From the NCBI RefSeq assembly GCF_000312105.1, contig NZ_HE978637.1:950534-1014533 (forward strand): a DNA stretch of 64,000 nucleotides, read 5' to 3'. Below, in pieces: positions 18,486-27,133 of this stretch. Position 1 is the first letter of the stretch. Each line of letters opens with the position of its first letter. A model generated the notes under the pieces. That model searched no databases and had not been told where the DNA came from. It was given only the letters and a program-made list of their open reading frames with translations. The stretch comes from Aeromicrobium massiliense JC14 (GTDB lineage Bacteria > Actinomycetota > Actinomycetes > Propionibacteriales > Nocardioidaceae). The translations under genes were made by a program, and so were the position numbers.

Positions 18486-19362
18486 CCTGCGTCGCACTCC
18501 CCTGGCGGTCCCGCCGTGGTCGATGGCCCTGCTGGCGATGTTCTCCGTGCAGCTCGGCTCCGCGCTGTCCGTCGGGCTGATCGACGACGTCGGTCCCGCC
18601 GGGACCGCCTGGCTGCGCCTGACCATGGGCGCGCTGGTGTTCGTGGTGCTGGTGCGTCCGTCGGTCCGGACGCTGCGCCGCGCCGACGTGCCCGTCGTGC
18701 TGGCGCTCGGCGTCGCCACCGGCCTCATGACCCTGTCGTTCCTGGCCGCGCTCGACCGGATCGACCTGGGCACCGCCGTGGCGATCGAGTTCCTCGGACC
18801 GCTCACCGTCGCGGCCGTGCGCAGCGGCACCCGCCGCGGACTGGCCCTCCCCCTGCTCGCACTGGCCGGCGTCGTCCTGCTCACCGAGCCCTGGCACGGC
18901 GACGTCGACCCGGTCGGCGTCGGGTTCGCCGCCCTGGGCGCGGTCGGCTGGGCCAGCTACATCCTGCTGACGCAGCACGTCGGTGACCGCTTCAACGGCG
19001 TCGACGGGCTCGCGTTCACCATCCCGGTCGCCGCGCTGACCGCCGCGGTCGTCGGCGTCCCGCAGGCCGCGGGCCACCTCTCCCCCGGCATCCTCGCGAC
19101 CGCGCTGGGCCTGGCCCTGCTGCTGCCGTGCCTGCCGTTCGCGCTGGAGATGCTCGCCCTGCGGCGGATGACGCCGCTCGCCTTCGGCACCCTCATGGCC
19201 CTCGAGCCGGCCATCGGCGCCCTGCTCGGGCTCGTCGTGCTCGGCCAGCAGCCCGGACCGCTGCAGGTGCTCGGCGTCGCGCTCGTGGTCACCGCCGGGG
19301 CGGCGGCCCAGCGCGGCGGCCTGCGCGAGCCCGTGACACCGGACCAGGACGTCCTGACCTGA
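18478..19362 (+). CDS. EamA-family exporter (RhtA-like DMT superfamily)
   Basis: 294-residue inner-membrane protein with ten predicted hydrophobic helices and two EamA repeats (about residues 15-140 and 150-285). Typical segments are AIEFLGPLTVAAV and LEPAIGALLGLVVLGQ, resembling threonine/homoserine exporters of the RhtA type. The GTG start lies within the end of the XRE-cupin gene (8-base overlap). The regulator probably senses the exported metabolite or its precursor; that substrate is not evident. Confidence 0.88.
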   Translation: MADLRRTPLAVPPWSMALLAMFSVQLGSALSVGLIDDVGPAGTAWLRLTMGALVFVVLVRPSVRTLRRADVPVVLALGVATGLMTLSFLAALDRIDLGTAVAIEFLGPLTVAAVRSGTRRGLALPLLALAGVVLLTEPWHGDVDPVGVGFAALGAVGWASYILLTQHVGDRFNGVDGLAFTIPVAALTAAVVGVPQAAGHLSPGILATALGLALLLPCLPFALEMLALRRMTPLAFGTLMALEPAIGALLGLVVLGQQPGPLQVLGVALVVTAGAAAQRGGLREPVTPDQDVLT

Positions 19363-19405
19363 CCTCTCCCCTAGCCTCGGCGTGACCCGACCACAGGAGG
19401 ACGTC

Positions 19406-19795
19406 GTGACCACCTTCCGCGAGGCCGTCGAGGCCCACGACATGGACGCCGTCGACCGGCTGCTCGCCGACGACGTCGTGTTCCGCAGCCCGGTGGCCCA
19501 CACGCCGTATCCCGGCAAGCCGATCACGAGCGCGATCCTGCACGCGGTCGTCGAGGTGTTCGAGGACTTCCGCTACGTCCGCCAGCTCCAGGACGGCCAG
19601 GAGCACGCCTACGTCTTCGAGGCGACGGTGGACGGTCTGCAGCTGACCGGCTGCGACTTCCTCACGCTGGACTCCGAGGGACGCATCACCGACCTCATGG
19701 TGATGGTGCGGCCGCTGAAGGCCGCCCAGGCGCTGGCCGGCCGGATGGCCGAGCGCTACCCGTCGATCGTCGCCGACGCGCAGTCCCGCGCCTGA
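19406..19795 (+). CDS. NTF2-like/SnoaL-type protein
   Basis: 129-residue protein of the nuclear transport factor 2-like fold (cone-shaped alpha+beta barrel), beginning TTFREAVEAHDMDAVDRLLADDVVFRSPV in parts. The motif is the classic helix followed by DDVVF and later FEATVDGLQLTGCDFLTLDSEGRI in parts. These domains act as small-molecule isomerases, hydrolases or binding proteins; the ligand is unknown. GTG at 19406 is chosen for its excellent AGGAGG 5 bases upstream; a longer frame from 19382 lacks one. Confidence 0.78.
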   Translation: MTTFREAVEAHDMDAVDRLLADDVVFRSPVAHTPYPGKPITSAILHAVVEVFEDFRYVRQLQDGQEHAYVFEATVDGLQLTGCDFLTLDSEGRITDLMVMVRPLKAAQALAGRMAERYPSIVADAQSRA

Positions 19796-19805
19796 GCGGC
19801 CCGGC

Positions 19806-20447
19806 TCAGGCGTAGAGGCCCTTGGCGTACTGCTCGGGGTCGTAGTAGCGGTCGAGCTCGTCGAGCGTCTGGCCGGTCGGCTCCAGCTGCGAGGCCAGCA
19901 CCGCGCGGCGGGGCACGTGGGCCTCGGGGTCCCAGGTCTCCGGCTCCCACAGGCGTGAGCGCATGAACGCCTTCGCGCAGTGGAAGAAGACCTCCTCGAC
20001 GTCGACGACCATCGCCAGCACCGGCCGGCTCCCCCGCACGTGCATCTCGTCGAGGAAGGGCGCGTCGCTGACCAGCCGCGCCCGCCCGTTGACCCGCAGC
20101 GTGTCGCCGCGGCCCGGGATGACGAAGAGCAGCCCGACGCGCGGGTCCTGCAGCACGTTCCGGTAGCCGTCGGCCCGTCGGTTGCCGGGCCGCTCCGCGA
20201 GCGCGATCGTCCGGTCGTCGAGCACGTGCACCAGGCGTCCGGCCGGGTCGCCCTTCGGCGAGGCGTCGCCACCGTCCTCACCACAGGTCGCCAGGACGCA
20301 GAACGGTGTCGCCGCCAGCCACGCCCGGACGGCGTCGGTCAGCCGGGTGCGGACCTTGCCGCGGGCGCGGGCCGCCGGCTCCCCCAGCAGCGCGGTCAGC
20401 GCCTCGTCGGAGTCCACCGTCGTCCAGCCGCGCTCGTCCGTTCCCAT
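19806..20447 (-). CDS. Pyridoxamine 5'-phosphate oxidase-fold FMN-binding protein (MSMEG_1061-like)
   Basis: 213-residue split-barrel flavoprotein. Matching segments are FCVLATCGEDGGDASPKGDP near residue 48, DDRTIALAERPGNRRADGYRNVL, GLLFVIPGRGDTLRVNGRA and FFHCAKAFMRSRLWEPETW. This arrangement fits the MSMEG_1061 family of FMN-dependent PPOX-type proteins. It is likely a cytoplasmic flavin-dependent reductase of unknown substrate. A TAGCCT -10 box lies 6 bases before the ATG, so the mRNA is probably leaderless. It converges with the NTF2-like gene. Confidence 0.87.
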   Translation of the reverse strand: MGTDERGWTTVDSDEALTALLGEPAARARGKVRTRLTDAVRAWLAATPFCVLATCGEDGGDASPKGDPAGRLVHVLDDRTIALAERPGNRRADGYRNVLQDPRVGLLFVIPGRGDTLRVNGRARLVSDAPFLDEMHVRGSRPVLAMVVDVEEVFFHCAKAFMRSRLWEPETWDPEAHVPRRAVLASQLEPTGQTLDELDRYYDPEQYAKGLYA

Positions 20448-20574
20448 GGCCGCAGGCTACGCCGGGACGGTCGTGGCAGATGCACGCTCCGATGTCCTCA
20501 GGTCCGGTCCCGGCCTGCCGATGGTCGGGCATCGTCCTGCACGGATGCGGGACGCTCGTGACCCAGGAGCTCGT

Positions 20575-22731
20575 ATGTCACACCGCAGGACGCACTCGTT
20601 GCTCGTCGCCGCCCTGATCAGCACCGCGGTGCTGGCAGCCGGCGCCACCACCGTCGACGGACCCGCGGCCGTGGCCGCCTCCGCGACGTGCACCCGCCCC
20701 CTCCTCGACGAGGCCCAGCCCGCCCAGGACGCGCTGCCCGAGGTGCCGGACGCCACCGTCGCCGACCTCAACAAGATCCCCGTCCGCACGCTGCAGCACG
20801 AGGCGGCCGAGGACGACGCCCTCTGGCTCGACGAGTGCGGACGCCTGTTCGTCGTCGACGAGCTGCCCACCGAGGCCGTCGTCACCGCCCCCACCACGCC
20901 GGTGGCCAACGCCAGCGTGAAGCCGGCGGACGCGTTCTCGCTGCACTCGCGCAAGGGCGCCTCGAAGGTCATCTACCTCGACTTCCGTGGCCGCACGCTC
21001 AGCGGCACGGCGTGGAACACCTCGCGCGGACGCACCTCGATCCCGCTGGGCGCCTACGACACGAACGGCGTCCCGGGCACCTTCACCGACGCCGAGCGCG
21101 CGGCCGTCGCCGCCGTCTGGGAGTCGGTCGCGGCCGACTACGCCGCCTGGGACGTCGACGTGACGACCCAGGACCCGGGCACCGCCGCGCTGTCGCGCAC
21201 GGCCGGCACGGACACCAAGTACGGCATCCGCGTGGTCGTGACCAGCAAGAGCAGCGGCATGCAGGCCGAGTGCGGATGCGGCGGCATCGCCTACGTCAAC
21301 GTGTTCGAGCACGTCGGCGTGCAGTACCAGCCCGCCCTGGTGTTCGCCGAGGCGCTCGGCTCGGCCAAGGCGATCGCCGAGGCCGCCTCGCACGAGGCCG
21401 GGCACAACTTCGGCCTGTTCCACGACGGCGACGCCAACGCCGGCTACCACACCGGCACCGACCCCTGGGCGCCGATCATGGGCGTCGGCTACTACCAGCC
21501 GGTGTCGCAGTGGAGCCGTGGCGAGTACGCCACCGCCACGAACCAGCAGGACGACACCGCGATCATCGGCCGCCAGCTCGGCGTCGCCGCCGACGACCAC
21601 CCGGGCACCACCGACCCGGCCGCGGCCACGCGGCTGGGCACCAGCCTCACCGGGCTGGTCACCGGCCCGGACGACGCCGACAGCTTCGTCGTCTCGTCCG
21701 CGACCCCGATGGACGTCTTCGCCGAGCCGCTCACCGCGTGGAGCAACCTCGACGTCGAGCTGACGGTGACCGACGCGTCCGGCTCGACGGTGCAGGTCGT
21801 GAACCCCGGCACCTCGCGCGTCCACGCCGCGCTCGCCCAGGGTCTCGGCGCGACCGCGACCCTGCCGGCCGGCACCCACGTCGTGACCGTCCGCGGTGCG
21901 GACGGGCCCGGCTACTCCTCGTACGGCTCGACCGGCGCCTACCGCGTCCGGCTGCGCGGCGAGCCGACCGGCCAGCCGCTCACGACGGCGACGACCGTCC
22001 CGTCGGGCGTGGTGGGCCAGGCGGTGTCGCAGCCGGTCGTCACGGGCGGCACTCCCCCCTACACCTGGACCGGCGTCCCGAAGGTCGCGTGGCTGACGTT
22101 CGGCGCCGACGGGCGCCTCACCGGCACGCCGACCGCGGCGATGCGGGCGGCCGCCGTCACCCCGACGGTGACCGACGCCGACGGACGCACCGCGACGTTC
22201 CCCGGCTGGCGCACGTTCCTGGTGCAGACGCCGCTGACCATCCCCGTCCAGGTCCCGGCCAAGGGGACGACGGGCCGGTCGTACTCGACGACGCTGCGCG
22301 CGAGCGGTGCCGTGGCGCCGTACACCTGGACGGCGTCCGGGCTGCCCGACGGGCTCGTCCTCAAGGGCGCGCTCGTGACCGGCGTCCCGCAGCGCTCGGG
22401 CACCTACCCGGTCGAGGTCACCGTCCGCAGCGGTCTGCAGACACGCACGAGCACCCTCACGCTCACGATCGTGGACCCGGCGGTGACGCTGCGCACGCCG
22501 TCCCCGACAGCCGGCAAGGTAGGCACGGCCTACCGGTTCGCGCTCCTCGCCGCGGGCGGCAGCGGCAGCTACACCTGGACCGCGACCGGCGTCCCGGCCG
22601 GGCTGACCCTGTCCTCGGACGGCGTGCTGAGCGGCACCCCGGTCGCGGCGGGAACGGCGCGCATCGCGGTCCGCGTGGTCAGTGGCACGGCGACGTACGC
22701 CACGACGCTGAGCCTGGTGGTGCGGCCCTAG
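20575..22731 (+). CDS. Secreted reprolysin-like zinc metalloprotease with Ig-like repeats
   Basis: 718-residue exported protein. The signal peptide runs to about residue 37 (SLLVAALISTAVLAAGATT...AVAA). The protease domain (about 120-340) contains the zinc motif ASHEAGHNFGLFHDG, the HExxHxxGxxHD pattern of metzincins, and a later GVGYYQPVSQWSRGEY with a Met-turn-like IMGVGYY. A beta domain (about 350-465) precedes three He_PIG-like putative Ig repeats marked by PYTWTGVP, PYTWTASGLP and SYTWTATGVP near residues 500, 582 and 664. No anchor is visible, so it is probably released. The substrate is unknown. The start is ATG 20575 with CAGGAGC upstream. Confidence 0.88.
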   Translation: MSHRRTHSLLVAALISTAVLAAGATTVDGPAAVAASATCTRPLLDEAQPAQDALPEVPDATVADLNKIPVRTLQHEAAEDDALWLDECGRLFVVDELPTEAVVTAPTTPVANASVKPADAFSLHSRKGASKVIYLDFRGRTLSGTAWNTSRGRTSIPLGAYDTNGVPGTFTDAERAAVAAVWESVAADYAAWDVDVTTQDPGTAALSRTAGTDTKYGIRVVVTSKSSGMQAECGCGGIAYVNVFEHVGVQYQPALVFAEALGSAKAIAEAASHEAGHNFGLFHDGDANAGYHTGTDPWAPIMGVGYYQPVSQWSRGEYATATNQQDDTAIIGRQLGVAADDHPGTTDPAAATRLGTSLTGLVTGPDDADSFVVSSATPMDVFAEPLTAWSNLDVELTVTDASGSTVQVVNPGTSRVHAALAQGLGATATLPAGTHVVTVRGADGPGYSSYGSTGAYRVRLRGEPTGQPLTTATTVPSGVVGQAVSQPVVTGGTPPYTWTGVPKVAWLTFGADGRLTGTPTAAMRAAAVTPTVTDADGRTATFPGWRTFLVQTPLTIPVQVPAKGTTGRSYSTTLRASGAVAPYTWTASGLPDGLVLKGALVTGVPQRSGTYPVEVTVRSGLQTRTSTLTLTIVDPAVTLRTPSPTAGKVGTAYRFALLAAGGSGSYTWTATGVPAGLTLSSDGVLSGTPVAAGTARIAVRVVSGTATYATTLSLVVRP

Positions 22732-23396
22732 GCGGCCTCGAGGGAGCCGGCGAGGTCGTCCACGGCGCGGGCGACCACGTCCGGCTCCCACAGGTGGTGC
22801 AGGTGGGTACCGGCCAGGCGGCGCACCGGCCAGCCCTGGACCTCGGCCCAGCCCGCCTCGTCCTCGTACGCCTGGCTCATGACGAGGTAGGCGTTGCGAC
22901 GCCGGCTCCACGCCCGCGGCGCCACCGCGACGCTGTCGAGGTAGCCGAGCGGCACGCGCGGGCAGGCGGCGTCGAGCTCGTCGAGCAGCCGGGCCGGCAC
23001 CACCCGCCGGACGGCGTCGCGGCCCCACCACCGGGTCCACGGCGGCAGGCAGCCCTCGTCGTCCAGGGGCAGGGAACCGAGCCAGGTGCGCAGGTCGGGT
23101 GGCGCGAGACGGGTGAGGCCGTCCGCCGGCGGAAGCGCGGCGTCCACGAGCACCAGCGCGGCGTCCGAGCGGGCCGCGGCCCGGACCGCCGGGGCCAGGT
23201 AGCCGGCGTTGCTGTGGGCGACGACGAGGCTGGCGTCCCGCGCCTCGCGGGCCCAGCGCGAGGTCATCTGCCAGCCCGAACGGGGGCCCGAGCCGTCGGC
23301 CAGCCGCACGTCGCGACCACGACGCCGCATCGCCTCCGCCAGCGGCTCGTAGGCGAGGGCCGGGAGCAGAGGGCTCGGCAGCAGCAGCACCGTCAC
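22728..23396 (-). CDS. Alpha/beta-fold hydrolase-like protein
   Basis: 222-residue protein of alpha/beta hydrolase type. The nucleophile elbow appears as VVAHSNAGYLAPA (Ser in a divergent G/H-x-S-x-G: HSNAG). LVLVDAALPPADG lies downstream, and a His near the end (GTHLHHLWEPD) is suited to the third triad position. Substrate unknown. GTG 23396 is the first start that keeps the fold N-terminus (VTVLLLPSPLLP). It overlaps the metalloprotease stop by 4 bases (CTAG) in convergent orientation. Confidence 0.72.
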   Translation of the reverse strand: MTVLLLPSPLLPALAYEPLAEAMRRRGRDVRLADGSGPRSGWQMTSRWAREARDASLVVAHSNAGYLAPAVRAAARSDAALVLVDAALPPADGLTRLAPPDLRTWLGSLPLDDEGCLPPWTRWWGRDAVRRVVPARLLDELDAACPRVPLGYLDSVAVAPRAWSRRRNAYLVMSQAYEDEAGWAEVQGWPVRRLAGTHLHHLWEPDVVARAVDDLAGSLEAA

Positions 23397-23504
23397 CGCG
23401 CCACCGTACGCCCGGCCCGGACGCGCCGCCCGCCGATCGACGCCCCTGTCCCGCACCACCGGCGAGGGCCTAGGCTCCTCGGCGTCCCGCTGAAGGAGAA
23501 CCCC

Positions 23505-23855
23505 GTGTCCGTCGTCGCCACCGTCCTCGTCGCCCTCGTGGCGCTGATCCACGTCTACATCGTGGTGCTCGAGATGGTCCTGTGGACCACGCCCCGCGGA
23601 CGCGCCGCGTTCGGCCTGGAGGAGCAGTTCGCGATCGACACGCGGGCGCTCGCCGCCAACCAGGGGCTCTACAACGGCTTCCTCGCCGCCGGCCTCGCGT
23701 ACGGCCTGCTGCGTGACGACGTCGAGATCCAGGCGCTTTTCCTGGTCTTCGTGCTGGTCGCCGGCCTGTTCGGGGCGGCCACGGCGAGCCGGCGCATCCT
23801 CGTCGTCCAGGCGCTGCCCGCCGCGCTGGCCCTCGGAGCCCTGGCCCTCGCCTGA
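23505..23855 (+). CDS. DUF1304 family membrane protein
   Basis: 116-residue integral membrane protein with four predicted helices. DUF1304 hallmarks are HVYIVVLEMVLW in helix 1 and NQGLYNGFLAAGL in helix 2. Function unknown in the family. The GTG start has an excellent AAGGAGAA Shine-Dalgarno. It is divergent from the hydrolase and followed closely by the DUF1992 gene, which has its own TACCGT-type upstream element. Confidence 0.88.
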   Translation: MSVVATVLVALVALIHVYIVVLEMVLWTTPRGRAAFGLEEQFAIDTRALAANQGLYNGFLAAGLAYGLLRDDVEIQALFLVFVLVAGLFGAATASRRILVVQALPAALALGALALA

Positions 23856-23916
23856 GCCGCCGCGCCCGGGTGCGCGCCTCGTCCGCCTGGCTACCGTGGA
23901 CGATGCAGGAGGTGGC

Positions 23917-24483
23917 ATGTCCGAGCGAGACCGACGGCTCCACGAGTACCGCCTGCGCCTGGAGCAGGAGGCGCAGGGCGACGACGAGCGGCAGCAGGAG
24001 CAGGACGACGACGAGAAGCGCCGGTCGCTGCGGGCCCAGCACCGCGGACGCTGGGTCGAGGCCCAGGTGCAGGCGGCGATCGACCGCGGCGAGTTCGACG
24101 ACCTCGAGTACGCGGGCAAGCCCATCCCCGCCCTGCAGCAGCCGTACGACCCGGACTGGTGGCTCAAGCGGCTCGCCGAGCGTGAGGACGTCAGCGGCGC
24201 GATGCCGCCCGCGCTCGGGCTGCGCAAGGAGGACGCCGACCTCGAGGCCGCGCTCGACGCCCTGACCACCGAGCAGGCCGTCCGCGCCCACCTGGACGAC
24301 TTCAACGCGCGCGTCCGCGACGCCCGCCGCCAGCTGCTGGGCGGGCCCCCGGTCGTCACGCCGCTGCGCGACGTCGACGCCGAGCTGACCGCCTGGCACG
24401 AGCGCCGCGCCGCCCGGCGCCGGGCCCGCGAGGCCGTGGTCACCCCGCCTCCCCCGCCCCGCCGCCGCTGGTGGCGACGTTGA
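23917..24483 (+). CDS. DUF1992 (DnaJ-homologue subfamily C member 28-like) protein
   Basis: 188-residue soluble protein. The family core is VEAQVQAAIDRGEFDDLEYAGKPIP in parts, followed by PDWWLKRLAERE and a second helical region. The N-terminus is a charged coiled-coil-like stretch (EQEAQGDDERQQEQDDDEKRR), and the C-terminus is Pro then Arg/Trp-rich (PPPPPRRRWWRR). No J domain is present. The function is not established. ATG 23917 has AGGAGG 5 bases upstream. Confidence 0.85.
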   Translation: MSERDRRLHEYRLRLEQEAQGDDERQQEQDDDEKRRSLRAQHRGRWVEAQVQAAIDRGEFDDLEYAGKPIPALQQPYDPDWWLKRLAEREDVSGAMPPALGLRKEDADLEAALDALTTEQAVRAHLDDFNARVRDARRQLLGGPPVVTPLRDVDAELTAWHERRAARRRAREAVVTPPPPPRRRWWRR

Positions 24484-24517
24484 CGGCCGTGTCGGGCCCG
24501 CGTGTCAGGCTGGAGGC

Positions 24518-25432
24518 ATGAGCGCTGACGTCGACGCGGTGGTGGAGCTCGGCTTCGGCGTCGACCTGTGGCGCACGCTGGCGCCGCTGCGCCGCGGCCC
24601 GGGCGACCCGACCATGCGCCGCGAGGGTGACGTCGTGTGGCGCACCAGCCGCATGCCGTCGGGCACCGTGACCTACGCGCTCGTCCAGCTCGACCCCCGC
24701 CGTGTGCGGGTGCGGGCGTGGGGCGCCGGCGCGGCCGAGCTGCTCGACGGCGTCCCCGACCTGCTCGGCGCCCGCGACGACCCGGCCGGCTTCGACCCGA
24801 TCCACCCGCTGCTGGCCGACGCCCACCGACGCTTTCCCGGCCTGCGCGTGCCGGCCACGCACCGGGTCATGGAGTCGCTGGTGCCGGCGATCATCGAGCA
24901 GAAGGTCGTGGGGCTCGACGCGTTCGCGTCCTTCCGCCGCCTGGTGACGCGGCTCGGCGATCCCGCCCCCGGCCCCTCTCCCCAGGGCATGCGCGTCTTC
25001 CCGACCGCCGAGACCTGGGCGTCGATCCCGTCCTGGGACTACCACCGCGCCGGCATCGGCCCCGAGCGTGCCCGCACCCTGCAGGCCGCGGCCCGGCTGG
25101 CGCCCAGCATCGAGCGGCTCGGCACCGACGACCCGGCGAGGCTGTACGCCGGGCTGCGCAGCATCCGCGGCATCGGCGTATGGACGATCGCCGAGGTCGG
25201 CCAGCGGGCGCTGGGCGACCCCGACGCCGTCTCGATCGGCGACTACCACCTGCCCGCCGTCGTCGGCGTGCCGCTGACCGGCCGCCCGCTGCCCGAGGAC
25301 GAGGTCGAGCAGTTCCTCGAACCCTGGCGGCCGCACCGGTGGCGGGTCTTCCGGCTGCTCGGGCTCAGCCCGATCGCCCGGGCCCCGCGTCGCGGACCCC
25401 GCATGTCGCGCATCGACTACCGGGCGCTGTGA
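24518..25432 (+). CDS. DNA-3-methyladenine glycosylase 2-like (AlkA, HhH-GPD)
   Basis: 304-residue base-excision repair glycosylase. An AlkA-like N-terminal beta domain (1-110) precedes the HhH-GPD domain. The helix-hairpin-helix is SIRGIGVWTIAEVGQRALG near residue 214, and the catalytic Asp is in SIGDYHLP near 243. Just before this, AIIEQKVVGLDAFASFRRL carries the conserved interdomain helix. It would remove alkylated purines from DNA. It overlaps the next gene by one base (TGATG), so the two are coupled. GGAGG just upstream of the ATG also coincides with a CAGGCT -10-like box. Confidence 0.9.
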   Translation: MSADVDAVVELGFGVDLWRTLAPLRRGPGDPTMRREGDVVWRTSRMPSGTVTYALVQLDPRRVRVRAWGAGAAELLDGVPDLLGARDDPAGFDPIHPLLADAHRRFPGLRVPATHRVMESLVPAIIEQKVVGLDAFASFRRLVTRLGDPAPGPSPQGMRVFPTAETWASIPSWDYHRAGIGPERARTLQAAARLAPSIERLGTDDPARLYAGLRSIRGIGVWTIAEVGQRALGDPDAVSIGDYHLPAVVGVPLTGRPLPEDEVEQFLEPWRPHRWRVFRLLGLSPIARAPRRGPRMSRIDYRAL

Positions 25433-26091
25433 TGGTCGACCCCGGGGCCGGACTGCTCGCCGACGTCTACGAGCGCGTCGGCCAGGTGGTGCGTCGCCCC
25501 GAGACGTGGGCGCGTCCCACCCGGACGGAGTGGACCGTCCACGAGCTGCTCGCCCACCTGCTGCTGGACGCCCGCCGGGCGCTGGTCACCCTGAACACCC
25601 CGGCGGACGCGCTGCCCGACACCGACCGGGTGACGTACTGGCGCGGCTTCCGCCCGCAGGACACCGACGGGGCGTCGGCCCACGTCGCGTTCGTCCGCGC
25701 GACGGCCGCCGCGTACCCCGACCCGTCCACGCTGGTCGACGAATGGGACGAGACGTCCCGGGCCGCCGCGCACGCCTGCCGCGTCGCCGAGCCCGACGTG
25801 GTCGCGACCCAGGGGCACGCGCTCACCACGGCCGACTTCGTGCACACGCTGGTGCTCGAGGCGACCGTCCACCTGCTCGACCTGACCGTCGCCGTGCCCG
25901 ACGCGCCGGCGCCGCCGGACGCCGCGCTCGGCCAGGTGCGCGCTGTGCTTGAGGCGCTCGCCCGCGGCCCGCTCCCCGCCCGGTGGGACGACCTCACCGC
26001 CGTCCTCAAAGGCACCGGACGCGCCCCGCTGGACGAGGCCGACCGCGCCTGGCTCGGCCCGCGCGCCGAGCTGTTCCCGCTGCTCGGCTGA
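25432..26091 (+). CDS. Maleylpyruvate isomerase/DinB-fold mycothiol-dependent-type protein
   Basis: 219-residue helical protein of the DinB-like (TIGR03083) superfamily. It has an N-terminal motif TRTEWTVHELLAHLLLDARR carrying the first His, then a mid-protein His in FVHTLVLEATVHLLDL, as in metal-binding mycothiol-dependent enzymes. A C-terminal DUF-type extension follows. Mycothiol is the actinobacterial thiol cofactor, so a thiol-dependent transfer or isomerase role is possible but not shown. Its ATG shares an A with the glycosylase stop (TGATG), which suggests a repair/detoxification pair. Confidence 0.78.
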   Translation: MVDPGAGLLADVYERVGQVVRRPETWARPTRTEWTVHELLAHLLLDARRALVTLNTPADALPDTDRVTYWRGFRPQDTDGASAHVAFVRATAAAYPDPSTLVDEWDETSRAAAHACRVAEPDVVATQGHALTTADFVHTLVLEATVHLLDLTVAVPDAPAPPDAALGQVRAVLEALARGPLPARWDDLTAVLKGTGRAPLDEADRAWLGPRAELFPLLG

Positions 26092-26162
26092 CCCTGGTTG
26101 CCCACCGCACCCGCTCGAACGGTGCACGAGGACGCGGCACGCACGCTGGATAGAGTCGGGCC

Positions 26163-26660
26163 ATGAGCGCAGACAGCCACCTGATCCTGGTCGGACACGA
26201 CGGTTCGTCGTTCGCCGACGACGCCCTCACCTGGGCCCTCGACCTGGCGCGCCGCTCCGGTGCCTCGGTCAAGGTCCTGCGGTCCTGGACGATGGCCACC
26301 GCGCCGCGCCCGGACACCTGGGAGCGTGGCTACGTGCCGCCGCTCTCGGACTTCGGCGACGCGGTGCGCAAGGCGCTCGAGTCGGACACGGCGGCGCTCC
26401 GGGCGCGCTTCGACGACGTGCCGGTCGAGCTGGACGCGCCGCACGGCTCGGCCGCCAACACGCTCATCGACGCCTCGTCGAGCGCCAACCTGCTCGTGGT
26501 CGGCCCGCGCGGCCTCGGCGGCTTCAAGGGGCTCGTGCTCGGCTCGGTCAGCGAGCAGTGCGTGCGCCACTCGCAGTGCCCGGTCGTGGTCGTCCGCGGC
26601 CAGATCGACGTCGCCGGCGCCGAGCGCCAGATGCACCTCGACAGCACGTTCGAGGACTGA
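26163..26660 (+). CDS. Universal stress protein (UspA family)
   Basis: 165-residue single-domain Usp. The N-terminal ILVGHDGSSFADDAL is the usual start, and the ATP-binding motif GPRGLGGFKGLVLGSVSEQCV in parts gives G-2x-G-9x-G-S. It probably binds ATP and acts in stress or dormancy. The ATG lies 6 bases after TAGAGT (26151-26156), indicating a leaderless mRNA. It converges with the GNAT gene, with only one base between the stops. Confidence 0.92.
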   Translation: MSADSHLILVGHDGSSFADDALTWALDLARRSGASVKVLRSWTMATAPRPDTWERGYVPPLSDFGDAVRKALESDTAALRARFDDVPVELDAPHGSAANTLIDASSSANLLVVGPRGLGGFKGLVLGSVSEQCVRHSQCPVVVVRGQIDVAGAERQMHLDSTFED

Positions 26661-26661
26661 G

Positions 26662-27111
26662 CTACAGCTCCTTGGCGTAGCAGAGCGACCACGCCGAGCC
26701 GACGTACGGGCCGAACGGCTCGATCGCGTTGTAGCCCGACGACTCGTAGAGGCCGACCGCCTCGTGCTGGCGGGTGCCCGTCTCCAGCACGAGGCGCGTC
26801 CAGCCGAGGTCGCGCGCCTTCTGCTCGAGGGCGGCCAGGACGACCCGCGACGCCCCGCGGCCGCGATGGGCCGGGTCGACGAACATCCGCTTGAGCTCGC
26901 CGTGCTCGGCGTCGATCGTCCGCAGCGCACCGCAGGCCACCGGCTCGCCGGCGTCGTCCTGCGCCACCACGAAGACGGTCACGTCCGCCGCGGTCGGCGG
27001 CGTGCTCGGGTCGCTGTCGTCGGTGCCGTAGCGCTCGGCCATCTCGACGCGCTGCGCAGCACGCAGTCGCTCTCCGGCCGGGTCGTCCCAGGGACGTTCG
27101 TGCACGATCAC
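26662..27111 (-). CDS. GNAT family N-acetyltransferase
   Basis: 149-residue acetyltransferase. The acetyl-CoA motif A is visible as MFVDPAHRGRGASRVVLAALEQKA (R-G-x-G-x-S) in parts, followed by LETGTRQHEAVGLYESSGY. The acceptor could be a small amine or a protein; nothing here identifies it. The GTG start is at 27111, with a CACGAT box 6 bases upstream. A different in-frame start would not change the fold. Confidence 0.88.
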   Translation of the reverse strand: MIVHERPWDDPAGERLRAAQRVEMAERYGTDDSDPSTPPTAADVTVFVVAQDDAGEPVACGALRTIDAEHGELKRMFVDPAHRGRGASRVVLAALEQKARDLGWTRLVLETGTRQHEAVGLYESSGYNAIEPFGPYVGSAWSLCYAKEL

Positions 27112-27133
27112 CCGACGATCGTGCCAGGGCAGC

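Noticed and set aside
20578-23040. 820-codon minus-strand open frame opposite the metalloprotease
   Set aside because: Shadow composition; the plus strand carries signal peptide, HExxH motif and repeats.
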